Assembly: GCA_963662155.1 (NCBI GenBank)
Contig: OY759267.1
Location: 18,188,561-18,252,560 of the forward strand
Length of the DNA stretch: 64,000 nucleotides
From: Lamellibrachia columna
Taxonomy: Eukaryota > Annelida > Polychaeta > Sabellida > Siboglinidae
Direction: 5' to 3'
Numbering within the stretch: the first letter of the stretch is position 1; every line of letters begins with the position of its first letter. The notes below the pieces were generated by a model. It saw nothing but the letters and a program-made list of their open reading frames with translations, did not search any database and had not been told where the DNA came from. Positions 29,252 through 64,000 of the stretch are shown here, one piece after another. The translations under genes and the position numbers were made by a program.

Positions 29252-31229
29252 GAAGATGCTTCTGGAATCGTGGGTCCTGCTGCTAGCGGTCACTCTTGTC
29301 TTGGGAGTGTCCAGCACACGTGGCTATCTGAGCACATCATGTCCACTGATGTGTACATGCAATGCTGCCCTCAAGGAAGTGACGTGTGCTGGCAACGCGT
29401 CGTTACCCGCGGCGATGCAGCATGCACCACAGGACACAAAAGTCCTGCACATAGACGGTGCTGATGTCAGTGGTATTATTGTACTCCAGCGTAAACCAAT
29501 GTTGCCAAACCTACAGGTGCTGCGTATCAGTGATTGTGTTGGTGCAAGAGACATCTTGCCAAAGGTCTTGCCCAATTTCAAACAACTTCACGAATTGTAT
29601 CTTGTCGATAATCGTCTTCAGCGAGTTGACATGAGGTATCTTTCCCCACATCTTCAAGTCATCGATTTGACCCACAATTTGATTGAGAGCCTGGACGAAG
29701 AAGACTTATTTGCAGGATTGTATGAACTCCGTATTTTGCGGCTGTCATATAACCTTCTCACACGAATCTCAGCCCATATCTTCTCCGAGCTCGAATCGCT
29801 TGAGGAGTTAGATTTGAGTCACAACCAACTGCAATATATCCATCCGGATGTCTTTCGTTATCAACCCGTATTGCGCCTGGTCTATCTGGGGTCAAATAAT
29901 CTGGCCTCACTTCAGGAAACAACGTTTAGTGGGCTGCGCAAGATTCAGAGAGTCGAGCTGCAAGATAATCCATGGGATTGTCACTGCGGATTGACCTGGC
30001 TGCAGCAAGCACTTGTGAACACGAGCTCGTCTACATTCGGTGATGTCAAAGACGTCATCTGTGCCACTCCACGGAGCTTGCATTCACTGCCGTTAAGTTC
30101 CCTCAAACCAGATCACCTTACTTGTGTTTCGTCGTCCTTCGACTTACCTCCACAGAGTGATGTAGTGATTGTATATATGCACAACGCCTGGATCGACTGT
30201 ATCGCTTCTGGATATCCAGCTCCGTCCGTTTATTGGATCACACCACACGGTGTAATTGTGAATCCAGAAAACTCACTCTGGCTTTCCCAGGACTTGACTC
30301 GGTTGCAGGCCGAGCAGTCTTACAGTGGCTTGCCGACGTACTACAAGACAAGTGTGCGTGTGCTAGCCAATGGCACTCTAGAAATATCAAAGCTGCGAAG
30401 CTACTTCATCGGAGAGTATACATGTGTGGCCGTGAACCTGGTTGGAAACGTGTCTGTGACATTAAACGTGATGATAACATCGGCGGTCTCCGGGTACTTG
30501 ACCGCAGCGTGTATCATCGGCGCCACCACGGCTGGCGGCCTAGCCATTCTGGCTATGTGCATCTGCTACTTGACCATCTGTATCGAGCGACACTGTCTCA
30601 AGCCTCGTTCTCATGTCAAGGTCCTGAGCGTCCTCATCGAACCTAGTGGTTACCCACGCTCGAAGTCCACCTGGTACATTGAAGACAAGCGTGTGAGTCC
30701 GTCACCTGAGCCGTCCGTGGAAGAGTTCTTCTACGTTCCCGCTGTGTGTGTGACTCCAGCGGATGACAATGATGCAGACCAGCAGAGTGAGGATATAAAG
30801 GAGAACACTCGTGGCACGCTGGAAGGCGTGCGTGCGCGCCTGCGAAGCGGTGTTGGCACAGGGGTCGACAGGATTTGGTCGCGGGCGCACAACATGGCGG
30901 AGACGAGCAGTCGGCGGCTTCAGACAATCCGCGAGTCCAGCAGCCAGTACATGAACACCGTACGTGAGTCGAGCGGCCACTACATGCACAACGTGCGTGA
31001 GTCCAGCAGTCGCTACATGCGGAACATTCGCGAGTCGAGCAGCGTGTACGCGAGCCGCATGCGCACAGGTGTTGTGATAGGCATGGAGCACGTCAAGTGT
31101 CACGTTCAGTCGGTGAAGGAACTGTGCGGCACGGGGACCATGATACAGACCGTCTCCGTGGTCTCGGTTTCCACCGATGTCGACTCACAGCAACAGATGG
31201 AGGTTGTGAAGACGGTAAGCTTCGTATGA
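29235..31229 (+). CDS. LRR-Ig single-pass transmembrane receptor
   Basis: 664 residues in one exon. Layout: signal peptide (~1-30, SWVLLLAVTLVLGVSS), LRRNT with CPLMCTC (~36-52), about six leucine-rich repeats (e.g. LEELDLSHNQLQYI) to ~240, LRRCT starting NPWDCHCGLTWL (~245-300), one Ig domain with WIDC ... GEYTCVAV (~305-415), N-glycosylation sites, a membrane helix (~422-447) and a ~215-residue cytoplasmic tail. The tail contains four 11-residue repeats of the form RESSSxYMxxV (~566-609) and ends TVSFV, a possible class I PDZ ligand. The architecture is that of neuronal LRR-Ig adhesion receptors (LRRC24, LINGO, LRIT, kekkon groups); I cannot assign an orthologue. The second in-frame Met (codon 8) could also start translation. 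Confidence 0.95.
   Translation: MGGAAKKMLLESWVLLLAVTLVLGVSSTRGYLSTSCPLMCTCNAALKEVTCAGNASLPAAMQHAPQDTKVLHIDGADVSGIIVLQRKPMLPNLQVLRISDCVGARDILPKVLPNFKQLHELYLVDNRLQRVDMRYLSPHLQVIDLTHNLIESLDEEDLFAGLYELRILRLSYNLLTRISAHIFSELESLEELDLSHNQLQYIHPDVFRYQPVLRLVYLGSNNLASLQETTFSGLRKIQRVELQDNPWDCHCGLTWLQQALVNTSSSTFGDVKDVICATPRSLHSLPLSSLKPDHLTCVSSSFDLPPQSDVVIVYMHNAWIDCIASGYPAPSVYWITPHGVIVNPENSLWLSQDLTRLQAEQSYSGLPTYYKTSVRVLANGTLEISKLRSYFIGEYTCVAVNLVGNVSVTLNVMITSAVSGYLTAACIIGATTAGGLAILAMCICYLTICIERHCLKPRSHVKVLSVLIEPSGYPRSKSTWYIEDKRVSPSPEPSVEEFFYVPAVCVTPADDNDADQQSEDIKENTRGTLEGVRARLRSGVGTGVDRIWSRAHNMAETSSRRLQTIRESSSQYMNTVRESSGHYMHNVRESSSRYMRNIRESSSVYASRMRTGVVIGMEHVKCHVQSVKELCGTGTMIQTVSVVSVSTDVDSQQQMEVVKTVSFV
30930..31062 (+). 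repeat. 33-bp in-frame coding repeat (11-residue unit)
   Basis: Four copies in the receptor tail: RESSSQYMNTV, RESSGHYMHNV, RESSSRYMRNI, RESSSVYASRM. Repeated Ser/Tyr pairs spaced every 11 residues suggest regularly placed phosphorylation sites or an amphipathic helix. Confidence 0.9.
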
Positions 31230-31871
31230 TGAACCATTGTGATCAGGTGACGCTCCGATTCACACTTGACACACAGGCATTGACGTAATCAGTAAAATGT
31301 TTGAATTTTTTGGGTACACCAATAATGTAAGTGGTAATGTCAGCGTATAAGGGCTTTCATTTGATGTACGTTTCAAGAAATGGTTGTGAGGCAGTCACCT
31401 AAAAACTTGCATTGTGTCTGTGAATGACTGTTTGGTGGACAGCTGGGACTTAAAGAGTGTTGCAAGTTTTGCTACGCTGGTTGTGGCATTACTTTGAAAC
31501 TGTTGAAGAAAGTGACCTGGTGCTAGAAAGGTGCTATTCATTTGGCAGGTCACCAGCCTGCACTGGCCAGTCCATTTTTAGTAATGTTGATTGTACGTGG
31601 AGTGGTTCTTTCCAGAAGCACTCAGGTTATTTATGTGCCTGGTACATTTACCCTTCGAATGTTTGCTACAGTTTCGACTACAGATGGTAGTGCTAATTGA
31701 ATATCTTATCAACTTGGCTACCAAATCAAAATGTGTGTATTTGTTACTGTATTTTCTTCATTGCATAAATATGGGTGTAAATGATAAGATAGCTGTGTAG
31801 ATCAGTTTGTTTGTGACTGCACAGTGTAAGTTTCAGATACTGCAGGTATCTTCATGTTCGGGAACGTCTTT

Positions 31872-31878
<7 letters not shown>

Positions 31879-31943
<65 letters not shown>

Positions 31944-31946
31944 TTT
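31879..31946. repeat. (TA)n microsatellite
   Basis: About 66 bp of alternating T and A in the receptor's 3' flank. Confidence 0.95.
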
Positions 31947-33104
31947 GTTGCGTTCAGATCCAACTGTCCAGTCCCATAGGTGCTCTTAATACGAGGCTTT
32001 CACTGTTGTAGCCCTCAATCTCTTGGCCAGTGTCTCAAGTTGTATTATAGATTAGTCTTCATTAGACTTGACCATGCCAATGTTGTCCACGTATTCTGGC
32101 CAGAATGCCTTATGAATACAACATCTATGACGAGTGCGTTGGCACATATGCAGTTGTGATAAATATAAATGGTGTGAGAGTATTGACCTTGATAGTCTTC
32201 ACAATTCCGTGTACTTTAATAGATGTTAGCGCAAACTATTGTCAGTGAGGGTTCAAAATAATGAGGTCTGCGTTTCCCCCAAAAGTTCTCCCCAGAGAAT
32301 ATTACTGGATATTGGATGTTCATGTGTTTGTTCAAGTCTCGCATAACGCCCTTCACCTATGATGTTTGTTAACATTTTCCTCCTCTGTCTTATATTTAAA
32401 GAGTGAAACTATTACCTAACCCCCTAACCTTTTAACCCCACACAAAAGTTGCAGTTCAATACATATACATATGCACAATTTTGTATTATATAATAACAAA
32501 TGTAGGGGTGATTTTTTTTGGTTGAACTGAGGTGTAGGGTGAGGAAATAAAAAAATTGTGCTGGGAATAATTTATCAGTTTACCAGCTCGTCTGCAGGTG
32601 TTTATCACGGTTACCAGTATTACTGTCATTACTGTAATAGATTATCCTAGGCAAATTTATTATATTGTATGATATAGATGGTGAAGGGCTCATTATTGTT
32701 GTTAATGCTATGCAACGAGACAGTATCTTTCCTTGGAGAAGTGTGGTTGTGATTGCATAACTTTGGTGTGAACTGTTTCAATAAAATAACACTGCATTTC
32801 GTCCTCATGTTGTTATTTCTGCAGGGGTGGATCGAATTGGTCGAGACCGAAAACTGCACGAGGGAGTGACTTGGGTGTCAAACTGAACAGGTTGTTAGAC
32901 AGGGTAGGGTACAAGTTCAACAAATCAACATCCTGTATGATAGCATTATATAATTTTGTGGGTGGAAATATTTTTATTACCTATCGAGATATGTTTTGTA
33001 CCAAACAACATTGTGTATTTCACTCATACCTTATCACAGCTACATGTCTATTGGAGACACAATAGAACACAAAGCGGAACATACAAATAACCTATCACAG
33101 CTAC

Positions 33105-33300
33105 ATACATGAGTACCTGGCTATAGACAGGGGTGGATATATGTGAACAAGTAGCCTGAGTGCAATAATTGCAGTGTGGCTGAATGCTCTCCAGAGACAT
33201 CAATTTGGCGTTGGAATGAAGTCTGCCAGGGCGTGAAGTATAAAGTGCTTTGCGTGGTCCTAAGGACTTCCATTCCGTATAAGAACTTACTTTACCTTTT
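33105..33300 (+). mobile_element. SINE, 5'-truncated copy
   Basis: CCTGGCTATAGACAGGGGTG, GTGGCTGAATGCTCTCC and GCGTGGTCCTAAGGACT match 35215-35360. The tRNA-like head is absent. Confidence 0.55.
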
Positions 33301-33654
33301 ATATGAAAATGTCCAAGAGTTAAGGAGTAATCCAGCAATTTGTGAAATAAAAATATTGCTGTAAAATATTTGGCCAATTTAATCACTTATGATCACTTGT
33401 TCTGTGTTGTCATCAGCCTTTCAAAAGCTCTAAATGTTTGTGAGAAACATGAGGGCTTGTTTGGCATTTAAAGCAGGACCCTCTCATATATTTGAGGCGA
33501 GAACCACGTCCCCACGAGAAGGCCATGCTGCTGATGTTTGTGTTTTTGAAGGTAAACTGCACAGAACAAACACTACAACTTCCACCAAAGTCACCCTAAA
33601 ATACTGAACATTATTAAGTCCATTTAAATTCTTTTCTGCTGCACACAAATAGCT

Positions 33655-34060
33655 TATCAAAGCTACGTCTTTATTGGAGACAAACAGAACATATAGGGCA
33701 GAACATACAAATATCCTGTCACAGCTACATGTCTTTATTTGCCTTTTGGAGACCAACGGAACAGATGGAGCAGAACATAAAATAACCTATCATAGCTACT
33801 TGTCTCTATTTGCCGTTTGGAGACCAACAGAACAGATAGAGCAGAACATACAAATAACTTTGCACAGCTACATGTCTTTATTTGCCTTTCGGCACCGAGC
33901 AGAACATACAAATAACCTATCACAGCTACATGTCTTTATTTGCTTTTTGGAGACCAACAGAACACACAGAGCAGAACATAAAAATAACCTATCACAGCTA
34001 CATGTTTTATTGGAGACCAATAGAACACATAAAGCAGAACATAATTCACGTGCTGAGTGC
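33655..34060. repeat. Tandem repeat, ~60-75-bp unit, about 7 copies
   Basis: Unit runs CCTATCACAGCTACATGTCT, TTATTTGCCTTTTGGAGACC, then AACAGA/AACACA and GCAGAACATA. A lone related copy is at 33030-33105. ORFs on both strands are repeat artefacts. Confidence 0.85.
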
Positions 34061-35064
34061 GTGCACAATTTCTTATCAACATTTGATTCATACATCTTGA
34101 GAAAATACTGTTGAAAAAATACAGATTAATTTGTTTTATTGTTTATGCATTCTACTTAAACCACAACTTATAGTTATTAAACATGCAACTTGCGAACATT
34201 TACAGTGACAATTTCACTCTGACATTGTACAAAGGAACTTCTGTTTCTATATTTGATTTTGTTTATTGCTATGCTGACCACACACACACACACATATATA
34301 TATACATACATATACATAAAATGTGGATTTTAAAGGCAAACTGCTACACCAGTGCTGCAACCAAATACCATTGGACAATACACGAAACCATGTTACATAG
34401 ATCATACAGGAATGACGAAAACCTGGCACAACAAACACCCATCATATACACATGGAATCTCCACTTTTCATACAATGACAGGATATTTTATTATCTCACC
34501 AATGATATACTTTATATTATACATTCATCAGTTGGAAGACACTGGTTAAAGCTTGATGTATACTAAATATTACTAACACACATATATATAACAACAGACG
34601 TGTATAACTACATTTCTCGGTTTCTATGGTCTAACATCATTCTGGAGAAAAGCAGAACATACAAATTCCCACTACCGGCATGCTACGTATCTTGGCATTA
34701 ATTTCTAACCACTTACCAAACTCTATAACAGATATGTTGAGATCAACTAGCAAAAATCTATCAATGGCGACACGATAATTGTTGCAGTATGAGCTTAAAT
34801 TAATCTGGTTTCTGTAATATAATTCTTTCTGTGGTTAACTCCGTGGACATTCCACCAAAAACCCATAAAGATCTGTAGCATAGCATTAATTTTTGCAATA
34901 TCCAGCCACATGTAAATTTTTTTAACAAGTGTGACTTGCATTGTTGAAGCAAGCATCCAACCATCCGTTTAATCTGTGTGCACGTATGAAATGCATAACA
35001 ATGGTCGGCCTTTCTAAAGGATGCTTGGGGTCAACTGAGGTAAAGTTGACATATTAATGACATG

Positions 35065-35440
35065 CATAATCGGCGCAGTAGCTCGGTGATTAGAGCAACA
35101 CACTGCCAATTGAGAAAACCAGGGTTTATATATTTTTGGTGCCGTTTCAAAGCTTGAGCAGTTTCAATCACTCCACTTCGTCCGAGTTCATTCGGCTGTG
35201 TAAATGAGAACCTGGCTATAGACAGTGGTGGATACGTGTGAACAAGTAGTCCTTGCGTAGCAATCATAGCGTGGCTGAATGCTTCCTGGAGAAATCGAGT
35301 ATTGTGTTGGAATGAACAGGTCTGCCAGGGGGTGGATTGTAAATAGCTTAGAGCAGTCCTAAAGACTGGACACTGCGCTATATATAAAAACTTACCTTTA
35401 CATAATGAAACACATAATGAAAGACGGGACACTGCGCTAT
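35065..35440 (+). mobile_element. tRNA-derived SINE, copy 2 (fullest)
   Basis: GGCGCAGTAGCTCGGTGATT then AGAGCA is a tRNA-like A-box region, followed by CCAGGGTTTAT (B-box-like). The body and the TATATATAAAAACTTACC tail are shared with 26049 and 33105; the tail unit is duplicated (35380-35445). Confidence 0.65.
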
Positions 35441-37035
35441 ATATAAGAACTTACCATTACATAATGAAACACATAATGAAAGATACGTTTGTCAATGTAT
35501 ATAATACAAGCATCCAATAAGGCATTTGCTGCATTTAGTTTTAACAGTTACAAAAAACTTTTCTGGAATTCAAAAAAAATTCATTTGCTGGATCCAGGAT
35601 AATAAGAAAATGCAATGGTTAGTCTTGTAATGTGCATCATGCATGCTGCTAAACGCACATTTTAACTAACATTTTGTGATACATTATTGATATTAGGTGT
35701 TCTACAAATAATAAATTATTATTAGTAGTAAAGATAGTGTTAGAGTTAGAAAATGGACATAAACAAACACGGGATTACAAAGTATCGATGTATGTTAACA
35801 TACGGTGGAGTGGCTTGTTACGAAACTGGCACAATAACATGACTTCACACATCATCAACCAGGCCACTAGAAATCACCATTACTGTCACCAACACATTGG
35901 TAATACCTGCCAAAATACTGTGTTGTGTAGATGACATTATTTTTAACAATCTGGTCTGTTGTTGGATTAGTTTTCTACTCTTAGACCATCTGATGTGACG
36001 TTTTCACTTTAATAATATCGTAGGTGTCAAACATCTGCTCATGGAACAGCAGGAAAGTGCTCATGAAAAACAAAAGTGGGAAGCCCCCTCCTACACTCAA
36101 CTCCGTGCGAGAAAATGTGAAATTACCTGAGACCAAAGAAATAATTTAATAAAATAATAGCAAAAAACCTCAAGGAATTAATAGAGCGATTTTACCTTGA
36201 ATTTTTTTAAATAAAAAAAGCTGGATATTTCGTCCAAATAGCAGGAAAGTGGGACCAAGAAAAAAGTGTCATTTCCTGTCCGAAAGCAGCAATGTTGACA
36301 CCTATGTTATATACAGTTCATGAAAGTTAATCTGCTTATCTTGGAGGATCCATAATCATTTAATAACACAAATAGCTTGTGTTAAAATGAACAGAATATT
36401 CCATAATTGCTTGTGGCTATAAAGAGTTCATTCTGGGCAGACAAGGGTGGCAACCCTGAAAGGTGGTGATCTTAAGATCTTGTATAAACAGTACAATAAA
36501 TTGATATATTTTATAATTCAATTTGTTGTAGCAAGGTGCATCATCAGGTTAATGAAGTAACTACAGACATACTGATGCGATACAATGTACACATTAGTCT
36601 GTTTTCAAGCATACACTAGGATGAGGATGCATTTGTTTTAACCAACAATTTCAACATGACCCAATAAAATTGCAGCCATACTGTGCGTGACTGTGTGTAT
36701 TTCTGTCTTGAACGATGTGTGATGGAACGTGTTATTAACCACTGATGTCCAAGTGTTCTACAGTGTTTTGTGGAACTTTGATCGGAAGTGCACGAGAGTT
36801 TGTGTCTTGAATGCTGTTAATGCCTTGAGTGGTGGAACGTGTTATTAGCCACTGACGTCCAAGCGTTCTTCAGTGTTTCATGGAACTTTGATTAGATGTC
36901 ACACGAGCTTGTGTCTTGAATGCTGCTAATGCCTTGCGTGGTGGAACGTGTTATTAACCACTGACGTCCAAGCGTTCTTCAGTGTTTCGTGGAACTTTGA
37001 TCGGAAGTGCACGAGAGCTTGTGTCTTGAATGCTG

Positions 37036-63099
<26,064 letters not shown>

Positions 63100-64000
63100 C
63101 TACAGGCAGATACCATAACTAACAATGCAGAAGTGACAACAAGCTGTGCACTGTAGCTATTATTAGCAGCACTACTAATAGTAATTGGAAAATTAGAGCA
63201 AGTGAACAATTGGTAATGGCATTTACACTGGAATAATCATTAAAAAAAATTTTTAATATGCAGCAATAGTCTAAGTATAAAAAATAGTGTAAAACAGATA
63301 AACTGATGTCTAGATAAAATTCACATAAGTTGCTGTATCATTATCTCACAAACTTCTTTTTCCCCATTCCACGAGTTATATGGCCAATTGAAGAGAGAAG
63401 ACTATTATGCTATTACGCGGCTTCCCCATTCTGCTATGGCATCAAAAAAGTCAGACACTGTCAAAGATGCTGCTGATGAACTATTTCCCACAATGGCCAC
63501 CCACAAACCGATTACCATATGCTGAATTCTGGTACGACCAGGGTTGGCAAGTTTCTGACTAGATGGTAAATACCATGGTATTTACTGTCTCGTCAGAAAT
63601 ACCTTTCTGACTTCAAAATGTCAGAAACTCCGTTTTTTAGACATTTTCTAAAAAAAAATTATCACGTCATTTTGTTTAATGCGAAGATTGTATATTAAAT
63701 CAACATAGTAAACGCATTAGTAAGCTGTTACATGTCATATACAATTGCAACTTTTACTCTGTGCAGTCTGTTATGGTTGCATTTTCTACCAATTTGTTAG
63801 CAGACAGAAATGATAACAGATCTATGTAATGGTTGTAGCATGGTTTCACTTGGCAGCTAGCTTTTAAAAGAGCAGGACAGGTGTTAATCACAACTGGGAA
63901 AGCAGGAAAGAAGTTGGGTGGGTGTAGGTGCATACCAGTAATAACATTGGACTTCAAGGACTGGGTTAGGACTGTGCACAGACCTGTGTGGCTGTGTCAA
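63100..64000. other. PI3K upstream intron; left end of a hAT-like element
   Basis: 63539 onward begins CAGGGTTGGCAAGTTTCTGA and repeats TTTCTGAC/GTCAGAAA four times by 63630, with a palindrome TAAATACCATGGTATTTA; the right end is not identified. No ABD exon is seen before 64000. Confidence 0.5.

Larger units (their letters stand above)
31230..36700. other. 3' flank of LRR-Ig gene and intergenic region
   Basis: AATAAA occurs on the plus strand at 32546 and 32780 and could serve the LRR-Ig transcript. The convergent PI3K gene ends at 37036. Contents: (TA)n, SINE copies and a 7-copy tandem repeat; no coding exon recognised. Confidence 0.6.

Noticed and set aside
63754..63957. Possible missing ABD exon of PI3K
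   Set aside because: The 67-codon ORF shows no resemblance to the p110 adaptor-binding domain and no donor in the required phase 0 before the 63100 acceptor.

Overview
This is eukaryotic, metazoan genomic DNA: genes are split by GT-AG introns, the sequence is AT-rich, and it is full of transposon remnants, microsatellites and minisatellites. The gene content (a calsyntenin, a single-exon LRR-Ig receptor and a class IA PI3-kinase) is animal. The many minisatellites built on exon-intron junctions recall the 'mirage' minisatellites I remember being described at the amphioxus Adh locus. I therefore favour a cephalochordate (Branchiostoma-like) source, but another invertebrate cannot be excluded from this window alone.

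Layout. (1) 1-25,000, minus strand: the 5' half of a calsyntenin gene. A signal-peptide exon (24,826-24,895) is followed by a ~9.9 kb first intron and six further coding exons down to 1,173. All exon phases agree and the reading frame is open for 421 residues (signal peptide, two cadherin repeats, start of the laminin-G/LNS domain). The 3' half lies off the left edge. (2) 25,000-28,950: intergenic, with SINE and microsatellite sequence. (3) 28,959-31,229, plus strand: an LRR-Ig transmembrane receptor with its 664-codon CDS in one exon, preceded by a TATA box and a short 5'UTR exon. (4) 31,230-36,700: intergenic, with a 7-copy tandem repeat and SINE copies. (5) 37,036-63,099, minus strand: 20 exons of a class IA PI3K p110 catalytic subunit, 1,007 residues from the ABD-RBD linker to the stop codon. 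Only the N-terminal part of the adaptor-binding domain is missing, beyond the right edge.

The most striking feature is in the PI3K gene. Several introns carry tandem arrays whose unit is a copy of a splice junction of the adjoining exon. The 3.5 kb intron between exons 7 and 8 (numbered from the first exon in the window) is almost entirely two arrays: 17 copies of a 20-bp unit that is the exon-7 5' splice site, and about 42 copies of a 76-bp unit that is the exon-8 3' splice site plus the start of exon 8. Similar arrays start at the 5' splice sites of exons 3, 12 and 13, and the stop-codon end of the last exon is repeated about three more times in the 3' flank. None of the visible calsyntenin introns shows this.

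The mobile elements are mostly short non-autonomous DNA elements: a hAT-like element with a perfect 8-bp target duplication, a GC-rich hAT-like element inserted in a (CCCA)n tract, a pogo-like element flanked by TA, a piggyBac-like element flanked by TTAA that still carries a transposase N-terminus, an internally deleted hAT transposase pseudogene, and two MITE families. There are also tRNA-derived SINEs and 3' fragments of non-LTR retroelements. The receptor, the calsyntenin and the PI3K share no evident pathway; each is an independent animal gene.
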